Of a stretch of 64,000 bases of DNA, positions 1 to 9,079 are shown piece by piece. Location of the stretch: positions 3,575,697 through 3,639,696 of the forward strand of contig NZ_LMGA01000001.1 of the NCBI RefSeq assembly GCF_001427025.1, read 5' to 3'. This stretch comes from Mesorhizobium sp. Root554. GTDB lineage: Bacteria > Pseudomonadota > Alphaproteobacteria > Rhizobiales > Rhizobiaceae. The position numbers were made by a program, and so were the translations under genes. Within the stretch, counting starts at the first letter, position 1. Every line of letters starts with the position of its first letter. The notes under the pieces are model-generated. The model made no database searches. It saw only the letters and a program-made list of their open reading frames with translations, and was not told the DNA's origin.

Positions 1-966
1 GACCATCTGGAATCCCACTATTCGCCACGGCCGGGCGTGCGGTGGGACAGCATGGCCGCCCTGCAGGCGCACGATGCCCAGGTTGTCGGTTCGGGTATCA
101 CAACCGTCTTCGATTGCCTGCGGTTGGGCTCGGATGAAGACGGCGGTTTTCTGAAGGGGGAGATGCGCGCCATCGGCCATGCGATCGAGCAGGCAGGCAA
201 CGAGGAGCGGCTGCGCGCCAGTCACCTGATCCATCTGCGCTGCGAAGTTTCGGCCGGCAACGTGCTGGAGCATTTCGAGGATTTCCGCGGCGATCCGCAG
301 GTGCGACTGGCCTCGCTTATGGATCATGCGCCGGGTCAGCGGCAGTTCGCGACACTCGACCAGTACATTCTTTACTACAAGAAAAAGGTCGGGCTGAGCG
401 ACGCGGAATTCGACCGCTTCATGGCCCGCCGGCAGCAGGATTCGGCGAAATATTCGGCCGGCAATCGCAAGGCCATTGCGCAGGCCTGCAACGATCGCGG
501 CATCGCCATCGCCAGCCATGACGACGCGACGCTTGAGCATGTCGAGGAATCGAAAGGCTTCGGCGTTCGGCTGGCGGAGTTCCCGACCAGCATCCAGGCG
601 GCCCAGGCGTCGCACGAGGCGGGCATGTCCGTGATGATGGGCGCGCCCAACATCGTGCGTGGCAAGTCGCATTCCGGCAATATTTCGGCCAAGTCACTGG
701 CCGATGCCGGCGTTCTGGACGTGCTCTCGTCGGACTACGTGCCGATCAGCCTCATCCATGCGCCGTTCCTGCTGGCTTCGGAGGAGGGCGGCATGGACTT
801 GCCGCAGGCGATCCGGTTGGTGACGGCAACGCCGGCGCGAACCGTGGGGCTGGAAGACCGCGGCCTCATCGCCGAAGGTTTGCGGGCCGATCTGGTCAGG
901 GTTCGCCACAAGCAGGGCGTCCCCGTCGTACGATCTGTCTGGCGAGAGGGGCGGCGCGTTGCCTGA
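1..966 (+). CDS. phnM: PhnM, alpha-D-ribose 1-methylphosphonate 5-triphosphate diphosphatase (5' partial)
   Basis: The reading frame is open from base 1, so the N-terminus lies outside the window; the first visible residues are DHLESHYSPRPGVRW, typical of PhnM of the C-P lyase pathway. The amidohydrolase-type protein removes diphosphate from the triphosphorylated ribose-phosphonate intermediate in the cytoplasm. The visible 321 residues include ASHDDAT and the C-terminal GLIAEGLRADLVRV segment, usual near the end of amidohydrolase-fold enzymes. Its stop overlaps the start of phnN by 8 bases, so the two genes are translationally coupled. Identification rests on family recognition and on this neighbour. 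Confidence 0.93.
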   Translation, partial: DHLESHYSPRPGVRWDSMAALQAHDAQVVGSGITTVFDCLRLGSDEDGGFLKGEMRAIGHAIEQAGNEERLRASHLIHLRCEVSAGNVLEHFEDFRGDPQVRLASLMDHAPGQRQFATLDQYILYYKKKVGLSDAEFDRFMARRQQDSAKYSAGNRKAIAQACNDRGIAIASHDDATLEHVEESKGFGVRLAEFPTSIQAAQASHEAGMSVMMGAPNIVRGKSHSGNISAKSLADAGVLDVLSSDYVPISLIHAPFLLASEEGGMDLPQAIRLVTATPARTVGLEDRGLIAEGLRADLVRVRHKQGVPVVRSVWREGRRVA

Positions 967-1609
967 GCGCGATGTCCTTCAGGATGCCGGCCCTGCTTGC
1001 GGGCGGACCGGAAAGCTTGTCGTGATTGTCGGCCCCAGTGGTGCCGGCAAGGACAGCCTCATGGACTATGCCAAGACGCGGTTGGCCGGCGATCCCCTTC
1101 TCCATTTCGTCCGCCGCGCGGTGACGCGTCAGGTTGACGCCACCGCCGAAGATCACGATGCAATGTGCGCCGCCACATTCGAGGCGGCTGCGGCGTCCGG
1201 CGTTTTCGCGGTGACATGGGAAGCCCATGGATTGAAGTATGGCATTCCCGATACGGCGCGCGCGCATACCGCCAATGGCGGCATCGCCGTCGCCAACGGG
1301 TCGCGCGGCGCGCTCCCGGCAATCCGGGCGCGTTTCGAGGACATCGCCGTAGTGCTGGTTCACGCAGCGCCAGAGGTGTTGGCTCAAAGGCTGTCGGCGC
1401 GAGGCCGTGAAACCAGAGCCGAAATCGTCGCCAGACTGGCGCGCTCCGCCTATGCATTCGAGCATCCGGTTCCCGATCTGAGGCTCGACAACGGTGGCGA
1501 ACTTGCTGCCGCGGGGGAGTTGCTGGTCGCCTTCCTGCACCGTCTGGCGGGGCAGGCTTGCGGGCGAAATCAGTCCCGCGACCTGCGTGGTTCGGGCCTG
1601 CACATCTAA
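959..1609 (+). CDS. phnN: PhnN, ribose 1,5-bisphosphate phosphokinase
   Basis: The 216-residue kinase makes PRPP from ribose 1,5-bisphosphate, the last step of C-P lyase phosphonate use. A P-loop, GPSGAGKDS, lies at about residues 25-33, followed by the guanylate-kinase-like FVRRAVTR segment. The TTG start at 959 overlaps the phnM stop by 8 bases; no better ATG lies before the P-loop. Length fits the family (about 185-200) with a slightly long N-terminus, so the true start could be a few codons later. It is the last gene of the operon; the next gene begins after a promoter-like gap. Confidence 0.88.
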   Translation: MPERDVLQDAGPACGRTGKLVVIVGPSGAGKDSLMDYAKTRLAGDPLLHFVRRAVTRQVDATAEDHDAMCAATFEAAAASGVFAVTWEAHGLKYGIPDTARAHTANGGIAVANGSRGALPAIRARFEDIAVVLVHAAPEVLAQRLSARGRETRAEIVARLARSAYAFEHPVPDLRLDNGGELAAAGELLVAFLHRLAGQACGRNQSRDLRGSGLHI

Positions 1610-1698
1610 CGGCTTCGAAGTCGATAGGCGAAGTCCCAGGCCATTTTGAGCATGTTCACGGCGACCGTGCCGCTACTCCTTCGTCGAAATATCGAGCC

Positions 1699-1732
1699 TT
1701 GACACTACTTGACATGTCGCTAACATGTTAGG
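1699..1732 (+). promoter_or_regulatory. Promoter with palindromic operator before the DapA-like gene
   Basis: A TTGACA box (1699-1704) and TAACAT (1721-1726) are 16 bases apart and form a good sigma-70 promoter. The -10 lies inside a perfect 10-bp palindrome TAACATGTTA (1721-1730), and a second 8-bp palindrome GACATGTC (1711-1718) fills the spacer. Palindromes over the core promoter suit repression by the GntR/FCD regulator encoded at 2649. The promoter call is from sequence; the regulator link is inferred. Confidence 0.55.
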
Positions 1733-1752
1733 TGTGGCATCAGGGCGGAAAC

Positions 1753-2637
1753 ATGCGTTCAAAAGAGATTTTCGGATTGTCGGCGGCGCTCATTACGCCT
1801 TTTGACGAGGGTGGAGGCATCGACCTTGCCCGCCTTGTGACCCATGCCCGCAACGTGCTTGCGGAAGGTTGCGACAGCGTCACTGTTTTCGGCACGACCG
1901 GGGAAGGTTACGGCATTAGCCTGATGGAGCGCGCCGCGGTCATGGGCGCCCTTGCAGGCGCTGGCATCGAGCCTGCCAAAAGGGTCTATGCCGGTGTCAT
2001 GGCAGTCACCACCGACGACGCGGTCGCCCAATCCCGTGTCGCTCTTGACGCCGGCGCCCGCGGTCTGTTGTTCGCGCCGCCTTTCTATCTGAAAGGCGTC
2101 GAAGACGAAGGTCTCTATGCATGGTTTTCGCGCACGATCGAAAAGATCGGCGCTTCGGCACGCGGCGTCATCCTCTACCACATACCCGGCCAGACCTCCG
2201 TGCCCATATCGGTGTCGCTGGTGTCGAGGCTGAGAAAAGCTTTTCCCGGCGTCATTTCCGGGGTCAAGGATTCCTCCGGCAGATGGGAGGATGCTGAGGC
2301 TTTCCTGGCGGAGCATGGCGATCTGGCGATCCTGATCGGCGAGGAACGGCTGCTGGCCCGCGCCGCCAGGGCCGGTGCAGAAGGCTCGATCTGTGGTCTC
2401 GCCAACATGGCGCCGGCGCTGCTCCGCCCGGTGATTTACGAAGGCAAGGACAGCGATAAGGTAGTTCGGCTGGTCGATATGATAACCAGCTTCCCGGTGC
2501 TGCCCACGGTCAAGGCTTTGACCGGCCATGTCCGCAAGGATGCCCGCTTTGGCAAGGTGCGGCCGCCGATCAGCGATCTCGAGCCGGCGCTTGCCAAAAA
2601 GGCGGCGGACGCCTTTGATGCTATCCTTGCGGCATAG
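1753..2637 (+). CDS. DapA/NanA-family aldolase or lyase (dihydrodipicolinate synthase-like)
   Basis: The 294-residue TIM-barrel protein belongs to the class I pyruvate-lyase family (DapA, NanA, KDG aldolase). Visible hallmarks are GTTGEGYG near residue 47, the Tyr of ILYHIPGQT, and the Schiff-base Lys in GVKDSSGRW. The Tyr segment differs from the usual YNVPGRT of true DapA. The gene sits with a GntR regulator and a sugar-type ABC importer, so a catabolic keto-acid lyase is more likely than lysine synthesis. ATG 1753 (MRSKEIF) is preferred over GTG 1732 because it follows a GGGCGG stretch and matches the family N-terminus. Substrate is not determined. Confidence 0.85.
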   Translation: MRSKEIFGLSAALITPFDEGGGIDLARLVTHARNVLAEGCDSVTVFGTTGEGYGISLMERAAVMGALAGAGIEPAKRVYAGVMAVTTDDAVAQSRVALDAGARGLLFAPPFYLKGVEDEGLYAWFSRTIEKIGASARGVILYHIPGQTSVPISVSLVSRLRKAFPGVISGVKDSSGRWEDAEAFLAEHGDLAILIGEERLLARAARAGAEGSICGLANMAPALLRPVIYEGKDSDKVVRLVDMITSFPVLPTVKALTGHVRKDARFGKVRPPISDLEPALAKKAADAFDAILAA

Positions 2638-2648
2638 GAAACGACAGG

Positions 2649-3323
2649 GTGAACAGTCCCGCGGCAACGCCTCCGTCTGAAAGCCAGAACCTCCGGGACA
2701 AGGCCTATGTCGGCTACACCAGGAGCCTGCTGGAGCAGCAGATCAAGCCGGGACAGTTCATCACCCAGCGCGAACTGGTCGCGATCACCGGTTTTCCTCT
2801 CGGCTCGATCCGGGAACTTGTGCCGCGACTCGAGGCAGAAGGGCTGATCCGCACGGTGCCGCAGCGCGGCATGCAGGTTCCGCAGGTGGATCTCGCTCTG
2901 GTTCGCAATGCGTACCAGTTCCGCGCCTTTCTGGAGGAGCCGGCTGCGCGCCTGTTCGCGCGCGACGCTTCCGATGATGCGATCGCCGCCTTGCGCGAAA
3001 GCCATGAACGCATCCTGCACAGGCACGAGAACGGCGATGCCGCCAACCTCATGCAAGACGCCGAGGCGGTCGATTTGAGCCTGCATGAGGCGATCATCGG
3101 ACTGCAGAACAACGAGATACTCTCCAACGCCTATCGCGTGAACTGGCTCAAGATAAAGCTGATCAGGCTGGCGGAAACGCGCCTCTATGTGCCGATGATT
3201 CCGGAGGTGATGGGTCAGCATCTGGAGATCATAGCGGCGTTCGAGCGGCGCGATGAGGACGCGGCCGCGCAGGCCATCACCAAACACATTGAAGTCGCGC
3301 GGCGGAGGGCTGTCGATATCTGA
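2649..3323 (+). CDS. GntR-family regulator with FCD domain
   Basis: The 224-residue protein has an N-terminal winged helix-turn-helix (about residues 15-75; segments ITQRELVAITGFPLGSIRE and RLEAEGLIRTVPQRG) and an all-helical FCD effector domain with metal-type His/Asp positions (DLSLHEAI, GQHLEII). FCD regulators usually bind organic acids and repress their own operon. The gene lies 11 bases after the DapA-like gene and before the ABC importer. The palindromes at 1711-1730 are the likely target. GTG start with an ACAGG stretch just before it; a later start is possible. Confidence 0.9.
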   Translation: MNSPAATPPSESQNLRDKAYVGYTRSLLEQQIKPGQFITQRELVAITGFPLGSIRELVPRLEAEGLIRTVPQRGMQVPQVDLALVRNAYQFRAFLEEPAARLFARDASDDAIAALRESHERILHRHENGDAANLMQDAEAVDLSLHEAIIGLQNNEILSNAYRVNWLKIKLIRLAETRLYVPMIPEVMGQHLEIIAAFERRDEDAAAQAITKHIEVARRRAVDI

Positions 3324-3408
3324 CGAATGCCGCCTTGGGCTGCGCCGGGAGGAGGCGTGTTCGCGGGTCGGTGGAATGTCCACAATTAAAAAAACGATGG
3401 AGGAAGAC

Positions 3409-4743
3409 ATGACGTTCAAGACATTCAAGCCAAGCAGACGCGAGTTCCTTGCCGGCGCCGCCGGCCTGGGTGCCGCGGGTCTTATCGGCGCCCGACCGGC
3501 ATTTTCCGCCGAGGTCGACTGGAAGAAGTTTTCCGGCCAGACGCTCGAGGTCAATCTGGTCAAGAGCCCGCGCAGCGACACGCTGCTGAAATACATGTCG
3601 GAGTTCGAAGAACTCACCGGCATCAAGGTCAACGCGGAGGCCACACCTGAACAGCAGCAGCGCCAGAAGACGGTGATCGAACTGAGCGCCGGGAAACCCA
3701 GCTTCGACGTTGTTCACCTGTCCTATCATGTGCAGAAGCGCCAATTTGAGAAGGGCGGCTGGCTCGCCGATATCGGCGGCTTCGTCAAGGACCCGACGCT
3801 GACCGATCCCGGGCTCACCGAGGCCGATTTCGCCGAGGCCGGTCTGGAGTTCGCCAAGGACGGCGATGGCGCGCTGCGGTCGCTGCCGTTCTCGGTCGAC
3901 TACTGGATCATCTATTGGAACAAGGACCTGTTCGAGAAGAAGGGCCTGCAATACCCGGCGAGCTTCGAGGAGTTGACCAAGGCCGCCGAAGCGCTGACCG
4001 ACAAGGACGCCGGCACATTCGGCTTCGTTGCGCGCGGGCTGAAGAACGCCAATGTGCCGGTCTGGACCTCGCTGATGCTCGGCTTCGACAAATATACCGT
4101 CGATAAAGGCGTGCTGCAGACGGAAACCCCCGAAGCCATCGAGGCGGCGAGCATCTACAAACGCCTGATGACGGTCTCGGCTCCTCCCGGCGTCGCAGGG
4201 TTCAACTGGGCGGAATCGCAATCAGCGTTCCTTCAGGGCCGCATCGGCATGTGGTTCGATGGCGTCGGCTTCGCGCCACCGCTCGAAGACCCAAATAAAT
4301 CGCGCGTCGTCGGCAAGGTTGGTTATGGCGTCATGCCGAAAGGCCCCAAGGCGCATGCGTCGGGCACGTTCGGCGACGGCATCGGCGTCACCGCCGCCAG
4401 CGAGAAGAAGGAGGCCGCCTATCTGTTCTGCCAATGGGCTGTTTCGCCGATCATGGGCGCACGGCTGCTGCAGGCAGGCGCCGGCGTGCCGTTCCGCAAG
4501 TCCATACTCGGCGATCAGAAAGTCCGCGAGGGCGTCACCATGCCGGGCGAGTGGGTCGACGCTGTCGCGGGGTCCGGCGAGATCAGCCGGCTGGCGCTGC
4601 CGGTCATCGTTCCTGTGACGGAATTCCGCGATACTTTCGGCGTGGCGCTCACCAATCTGATTTCCGGCGGCGATCCTGCCGCCGAACTCAAGAAGGCGAC
4701 GGAAGCCTTCAAGCCGGTGCTTGAAAAGAGCGAAAAGGCCTGA
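3409..4743 (+). CDS. ABC importer substrate-binding protein (family 1, Tat-exported)
   Basis: The 444-residue precursor starts MTFKTFKPSRREFLAGAAG, with a twin-arginine signal (SRREFL) and a cleavage region near AFSA. The rest is a family 1 solute-binding protein of the sugar/polyol type (FDVVHLSYHVQK, WADQ-like central segments, PVTEFRDTFG near the end). It delivers solute to the two permeases that follow. ATG 3409 is chosen over earlier in-frame starts because GGAGGAAG lies just upstream and the Tat motif follows directly. Its TGA overlaps the next ATG by one base. The solute is unknown. Confidence 0.9.
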   Translation: MTFKTFKPSRREFLAGAAGLGAAGLIGARPAFSAEVDWKKFSGQTLEVNLVKSPRSDTLLKYMSEFEELTGIKVNAEATPEQQQRQKTVIELSAGKPSFDVVHLSYHVQKRQFEKGGWLADIGGFVKDPTLTDPGLTEADFAEAGLEFAKDGDGALRSLPFSVDYWIIYWNKDLFEKKGLQYPASFEELTKAAEALTDKDAGTFGFVARGLKNANVPVWTSLMLGFDKYTVDKGVLQTETPEAIEAASIYKRLMTVSAPPGVAGFNWAESQSAFLQGRIGMWFDGVGFAPPLEDPNKSRVVGKVGYGVMPKGPKAHASGTFGDGIGVTAASEKKEAAYLFCQWAVSPIMGARLLQAGAGVPFRKSILGDQKVREGVTMPGEWVDAVAGSGEISRLALPVIVPVTEFRDTFGVALTNLISGGDPAAELKKATEAFKPVLEKSEKA

Positions 4744-5666
4744 TGGCCGACGCGACCGCGCCCACCGCTTACGACGTCGAGGGCCAGCCGGTTCGGCTGG
4801 CCCCGAACTACTGGCCGTTCGTCCTGCCTGCGCTGGTTGTGGTGTTGGCTGTCATCGTCTTTCCGTGGGTGTTCACCATCTGGATGAGCGCCAACGAGTG
4901 GACGCTCGGCCAACCGCGAAGCTTCGTCGGTGCGGCAAACTACGTCCGTCTCTGGGGCGACCCGCGCTTTTGGGAATCGCTCGTCCACACGCTCTGGTAC
5001 ACGCTGCTGTCAGTCGTTGCGCCGCTGTTTCTCGGCACGCTGGCGGCTTTGATTTTCGATGCGCGCTTTCCGCTGCGAGGCTTTCTTCGCGCCATCTTCG
5101 TCATGCCGATGATGGCGACGCCGGTGGCCATCGCGCTGGTGTGGACGATGATGTTCCATCCGCAGCTCGGCGTGCTGAACTATCTGCTGTCGCTGGTGGG
5201 CATTCCGGCGCAGGAGTGGATTTTCAATCCCAACACCGTCATCCCTTCGCTGGTCGCGGTCGAGACCTGGCAGTGGACGCCGCTGGTGATGCTGATCGTG
5301 CTCGGCGGCCTGGCCTCGGTGCCGCGCGAACCTTTCGAAAGCGCGGAGATCGACGGCGCCAATTATTGGCAGCAGTTCCGCTTTATCACGCTGCCGATGA
5401 TCATGCCCTTCATCATGGTCGCGGCCATCATCCGCACCATCGATGCGCTGAAGAGCTTCGACATCATCTTCGCCATGACCCAGGGCGGTCCCGGAACGGC
5501 TTCGGAAACGATCAACATCTACCTCTACAACACCGCCTTCGCCTACTACGACATCGGCTATTCGTCGGCGATGGCGATCATCTTCTTCATCATCATCGTG
5601 GCGCTTTCGCTCGTCCTCCTGATGTTGCGCCAGCGCATGCAATGGTCGGAGGTGAAAGGGAAATGA
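4743..5666 (+). CDS. ABC importer permease 1 (MalF/UgpA type)
   Basis: The 307-residue membrane protein has about six hydrophobic helices and the permease EAA-type loop (ESAEIDGANYWQQFRFITLP, about residues 197-216) that contacts the ATPase. A soluble N-terminal tail of about 25 residues precedes the first helix. It overlaps the binding-protein stop (TGATG) and the next permease start (AAATGA), so the importer genes are translated as a coupled unit. Confidence 0.93.
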   Translation: MADATAPTAYDVEGQPVRLAPNYWPFVLPALVVVLAVIVFPWVFTIWMSANEWTLGQPRSFVGAANYVRLWGDPRFWESLVHTLWYTLLSVVAPLFLGTLAALIFDARFPLRGFLRAIFVMPMMATPVAIALVWTMMFHPQLGVLNYLLSLVGIPAQEWIFNPNTVIPSLVAVETWQWTPLVMLIVLGGLASVPREPFESAEIDGANYWQQFRFITLPMIMPFIMVAAIIRTIDALKSFDIIFAMTQGGPGTASETINIYLYNTAFAYYDIGYSSAMAIIFFIIIVALSLVLLMLRQRMQWSEVKGK

Positions 5667-6484
5667 ACAGCAGCTTCCTCAACCGCCTCGGCCTCTTCTT
5701 CGTCGCGCTGGTCATGGTCTCGCCGGCGATCCTTTTCTTCATCTGGATGATTTCGCTGTCGCTGAAGTTCGAGATCGACAACGGCGCCTATCCGCCGATC
5801 CTGATCCCCGAACGTTTCGCCTGGGTGAATTATGTGCAGGTGTTCCGCGAGAACAATTTCTTCCTCTATCTGTGGAATTCGATCCTGGTGACCGGCACGG
5901 CTACGCTGCTCGCCTTGCTGATCGGGGTTCCTGCCGGCTACGGAATTGCGCGGCTCAAAGCCGACAAGGCGGCTGTCGTGGTCATGATCGCCCGCATGAC
6001 GCCGGGTCTTTCCTATCTCATACCGCTCTATCTGCTGTTTCAGTGGGTGGGTCTCGTCGGCACAATCTGGCCGCAGATCATTATCCACCTGGTGGTGACG
6101 GTGCCCATCGTTGTCTGGGTGATGATCGGTTACTTCGAGACAACACCGATGGAACTGGAAGAAGCGGCGAGCATTGACGGCGCCAGCTCCTGGCAGGTCT
6201 TTCGGCTCGTCGCGCTTCCCATCGCCAAGCCCGGCATTGTCGTGGCGCTGATCCTGTCGGTGATCTTCTCCTGGAACAATTTCGTTTTCGGCGTCGTGCT
6301 CGCCAACCGCGAGACGCGGACGCTGCCGGTCGCCGTCTACAACATGCTGTCCTATGAACAGGTGAGCTGGGGGCCACTGGCGGCCGCGGCGCTGGTGGTG
6401 ACGCTGCCGGTGCTGGTGCTGACCATATTCGCGCAACGGCAGATCGTGGCGGGCCTCACGGCCGGCGCCGTAAAGGGTGGGTGA
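5663..6484 (+). CDS. ABC importer permease 2 (MalG/UgpE type)
   Basis: The 273-residue partner permease begins [13 protein letters not shown] and has six predicted membrane segments and the EAA loop [20 protein letters not shown]. Its ATG at 5663 lies in the ATGA overlap with permease 1; the frame is open much farther upstream but that part is only a shadow of permease 1. It ends in a GTGA overlap at the ATPase gene. Confidence 0.93.
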   Translation: MNSSFLNRLGLFFVALVMVSPAILFFIWMISLSLKFEIDNGAYPPILIPERFAWVNYVQVFRENNFFLYLWNSILVTGTATLLALLIGVPAGYGIARLKADKAAVVVMIARMTPGLSYLIPLYLLFQWVGLVGTIWPQIIIHLVVTVPIVVWVMIGYFETTPMELEEAASIDGASSWQVFRLVALPIAKPGIVVALILSVIFSWNNFVFGVVLANRETRTLPVAVYNMLSYEQVSWGPLAAAALVVTLPVLVLTIFAQRQIVAGLTAGAVKGG

Positions 6485-6486
6485 GA

Positions 6487-7545
6487 ATGGCCTCTGTTGA
6501 AATTCAGGACGTCCGCAAGGAATTCGGCTCGGTCAAGGTCATTCGCGGCGTGTCCGTGGATATCAGCGATGGTGAGTTCGTCGTGCTGGTCGGGCCATCT
6601 GGCTGCGGAAAATCGACCCTGCTGCGCATGATCGCAGGATTGGAGACGATCAGCTCAGGGACGATCAGGATCGGCGACCGCGTCGTCAATGCTTTGCGCG
6701 CCCGTGACCGCGACATCGCCATGGTATTCCAGAACTACGCGCTCTATCCGCACATGACTGTCGCTGACAATATGGGCTTTGCGCTGCGCATCAAGAATTT
6801 CGAGGCTGCGGAAATCGCGAGCCGTGTCAGCAATGCGGCCGCGATTCTCGGTCTCGAAAAGCTGCTCGAACGTTATCCACGGCAGCTTTCGGGAGGCCAG
6901 CGCCAGCGCGTGGCCATGGGACGCGCCATCGTGCGCGATCCGTCGGTCTTCCTGTTCGACGAGCCGCTATCCAACCTCGATGCCAAGCTGCGCGTACAGA
7001 TGCGTGGCGAGATCAAGAGCCTGCACCAGCGCCTCGGCACCACGACGGTCTATGTTACCCATGATCAGATCGAGGCGATGACCATGGCCGACAAGATCGT
7101 CGTCATGCATGACGGCATCGTCGAGCAGGCCGGCGCACCGCTGGAGCTTTACGAGTGGCCAGCCAACATGTTCGTGGCCGGCTTCATTGGCTCCCCGGCG
7201 ATGAATTTCGTTGCCGGCAAGGTTGGGAGCGGCCGCTTCGTCAGCACGAAGGGGTTGGAACTGCCGGTCTCGGCGGCTGCGGCGGGTGCAGCTGAGGGGC
7301 GTGATGTTTTGTATGGCATCCGGCCCGAACACATTCATTTCGCGACCGCCGGCATCAGTGGTGAGGCGCTGCTTGTCGAGGCGACCGGGTCGGAAATCTT
7401 CACGAGGCTGCGGTGTTCCGGCGAAACGCTCTCCTGCCTGTTCCGCGAACGCGGACTGGCGCTGCGCCTCGGGCAGGCCGTATCGGTCCGCATCGACCCT
7501 GTGGATGTTCATCTGTTCGATGCGCAGACGGGTTCCCGCCTCTGA
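6487..7545 (+). CDS. ABC importer ATPase (UgpC/MsmK type)
   Basis: The 352-residue ATPase has Walker A (GPSGCGKST), Q-loop ([12 protein letters not shown]), signature LSGGQRQR, Walker B ([13 protein letters not shown]) and H-loop (YVTHDQ), then a C-terminal regulatory OB-type region found in sugar importers. ATG 6487 is preferred because AAGGGTGGG lies before it; GTG 6481, which overlaps the previous stop, would add two residues. It powers the importer encoded by the three preceding genes. Confidence 0.93.
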   Translation: MASVEIQDVRKEFGSVKVIRGVSVDISDGEFVVLVGPSGCGKSTLLRMIAGLETISSGTIRIGDRVVNALRARDRDIAMVFQNYALYPHMTVADNMGFALRIKNFEAAEIASRVSNAAAILGLEKLLERYPRQLSGGQRQRVAMGRAIVRDPSVFLFDEPLSNLDAKLRVQMRGEIKSLHQRLGTTTVYVTHDQIEAMTMADKIVVMHDGIVEQAGAPLELYEWPANMFVAGFIGSPAMNFVAGKVGSGRFVSTKGLELPVSAAAAGAAEGRDVLYGIRPEHIHFATAGISGEALLVEATGSEIFTRLRCSGETLSCLFRERGLALRLGQAVSVRIDPVDVHLFDAQTGSRL

Positions 7546-7552
7546 CAGAGAC

Positions 7553-7577
7553 GGAACGAAATGCGGCGCCGTCCGTT
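7553..7577 (+). promoter_or_regulatory. EcfG-type general stress promoter
   Basis: GGAAC (7553-7557) and CGTT (7574-7577) are exactly 16 bases apart, which matches the alphaproteobacterial EcfG general stress sigma factor consensus. Transcription would start near 7584, about 57 bases before the small gene at 7641. Box and spacing are visible; control by EcfG is inferred. Confidence 0.6.
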
Positions 7578-7640
7578 CGAATTTCGAATGGGAAAAACCC
7601 CGCTGGGGTCAAGGCTTCGGACAGCGCTGAAAGGAAGGAC

Positions 7641-7814
7641 ATGGCCGACGAGAGCGAAAGGCTTCCGACGCCCGGCGGCGACGATCCGGATGTGCGGTTT
7701 CTTGCCGAAAACACCGACCTTTCACCGAAGCAGGCCAGGGAATTGATCGCCGAGCATGGCCACGATCGTAAGAGGCTGCTTGAGATTGCACGCACCCGAA
7801 AGGCCGAAGGTTAG
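7641..7814 (+). CDS. Small putative stress protein, 57 residues
   Basis: ATG 7641 follows a strong AAGGAAGG ribosome site. The protein is hydrophilic with no signal or membrane segment. Its central part (LSPKQARELIAEHGHDRKRL) reads as two short helices. I do not recognise a named family with certainty; similar short proteins are common in rhizobia. The EcfG-type promoter just upstream is the best clue to its role. The frame is open farther upstream, but that part overlaps the ATPase gene and lacks a start signal. It converges on the TetR gene with only 6 bases between stops. Confidence 0.65.
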   Translation: MADESERLPTPGGDDPDVRFLAENTDLSPKQARELIAEHGHDRKRLLEIARTRKAEG

Positions 7815-7820
7815 CCGGCT

Positions 7821-8468
7821 TCAGCGCGTTTCGCCTCTCCAGCGCAGGCCATCCATGAGCAGCATGGTCAGCCGTCGGGAACGGTCGCGCCAGTCCGGGC
7901 TTTCCGGCGCCGAATAGATGCCTGAAAGGGCATGCAAGATATCCTGGCTGTTGATGTCCGGACGGATCGATCCGCTTGTCACCGCAGCGCTCACCAGCAT
8001 ATCCAACACCCGGGCGACCTTGCCTGACGTATCGGAAAACAGGGACGAATTACTGGTGAGAAGGATGCGCAGGCTTTTGGCCAGCCCGCGCTTGGTCGCT
8101 ATGTAATCGACGAAACGCTGCATCCACAGCTCCAGCGCCACGTCGGGTTTGTGCTCATGCGCCAGTTCGCCAGCCGCCGCGATCAGGCTCTCGACTTCGC
8201 GCCTGTAGACGATTTCTACCAGGTGCTCGCGCGTCGGGAAATGCCGGTAAAGTGTGCCGATGCCCACATCCGCGCGTCGCGCGATCTCTTCCAGAGGGGC
8301 ATCGACACCCTGTTCGCCAAAAAAGGTCGCGGCGGCCTGTATGAGCTTGTCGCGATTGCGTTGCGCATCGGCGCGCAAAGGCCTTGGCTCGGTGTCAGAG
8401 ACGGCGTCTGCCCGGCCCGGCTCTTCCGGCGAGGCGGATTCTATTTTGTCCTTGGGCTTGAAACGCAT
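7821..8468 (-). CDS. TetR-family transcriptional regulator
   Basis: The 215-residue protein has a disordered first 30 residues, then a TetR helix-turn-helix (about residues 38-85: RDKLIQAAATFFGEQG, LEEIARRADVGIGTLYRHF) and a helical ligand-binding domain. It is divergent from the molybdenum hydroxylase operon and probably represses it. Two inverted repeats lie in the shared region. ATG 8468 is chosen; a TTG at 8483 would add five residues. The inducer is unknown, perhaps an aldehyde or N-heterocycle. Confidence 0.92.
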   Translation of the reverse strand: MRFKPKDKIESASPEEPGRADAVSDTEPRPLRADAQRNRDKLIQAAATFFGEQGVDAPLEEIARRADVGIGTLYRHFPTREHLVEIVYRREVESLIAAAGELAHEHKPDVALELWMQRFVDYIATKRGLAKSLRILLTSNSSLFSDTSGKVARVLDMLVSAAVTSGSIRPDINSQDILHALSGIYSAPESPDWRDRSRRLTMLLMDGLRWRGETR

Positions 8469-8492
8469 GGTGGTCCGCCCCAACTGTTAAAC

Positions 8493-8542
8493 GGAGGCAC
8501 CCTCCACTTAGGATTCCGCGTCTTCAAGTCAACATTCGAATG
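8493..8542. promoter_or_regulatory. Inverted repeats between TetR gene and hydroxylase operon
   Basis: GGAGG-CAC-CCTCC (8493-8505) and a perfect 10-bp palindrome CATTCGAATG (8533-8542) lie in the 134-base region between the divergent genes. Either could be the TetR operator. Both repeats are exact; the assignment is inferred from position. Confidence 0.4.
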
Positions 8543-8602
8543 AAGAGCAGGTCCCTGAGGCCGTTTCAACCGTCCGCGTCAAGCAATCGGAGCCAGACGC
8601 CC

Positions 8603-9079
8603 ATGAGCAATAAAATCGACATCACTCTAAACGTCAATGGCAGGCCGGAAGCCCTGCAGCTTGAACCGCGGGTCACGCTGCTTGACGCCTTGCGCGAACA
8701 GCTTGGACTGAACGGCACCAAGAAGGGTTGCGATCAGGGCCAGTGCGGCGCTTGCACCGTGCATATCGATGGCGAGCGCGTTCTGGCTTGCCTGACGCTC
8801 GCCGCGCAGGTCGAGGGCCGCGAGGTCACCACCATTGAAGGTCTGTCGAAACCGGGTCAGAAAGCCCACCCGGTCCAGGCCGCTTTCCTTGAACAGGATG
8901 CGTTCCAGTGCGGCTACTGCACGCCCGGACAGATCATGTCTGCGGTCTCGTGCATCCGCGAGGGCCATGCCGGGTCGGATGAGGAAATCCGCGAATACAT
9001 GTCAGGCAATCTGTGCCGTTGCGGAGCCTACCCCCATATTGTCGCGGCTGTGCGACAGGCAGCGGAGGCCGTGCAATGA
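8603..9079 (+). CDS. Molybdenum hydroxylase small subunit, 2Fe-2S (PaoA-like)
   Basis: The 158-residue electron-transfer subunit of a xanthine dehydrogenase-family enzyme carries two 2Fe-2S clusters. The plant-ferredoxin ligands are in [13 protein letters not shown] with a later Cys in VLACL. The helical-domain ligands are in CGYCTPGQI and GNLCRCGAY. No Tat signal is present, unlike periplasmic PaoA of E. coli, so the complex is probably cytoplasmic. ATG 8603 is preferred over 8540 because the family N-terminus begins there. It overlaps the next gene by an ATGA. Confidence 0.93.
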   Translation: MSNKIDITLNVNGRPEALQLEPRVTLLDALREQLGLNGTKKGCDQGQCGACTVHIDGERVLACLTLAAQVEGREVTTIEGLSKPGQKAHPVQAAFLEQDAFQCGYCTPGQIMSAVSCIREGHAGSDEEIREYMSGNLCRCGAYPHIVAAVRQAAEAVQ

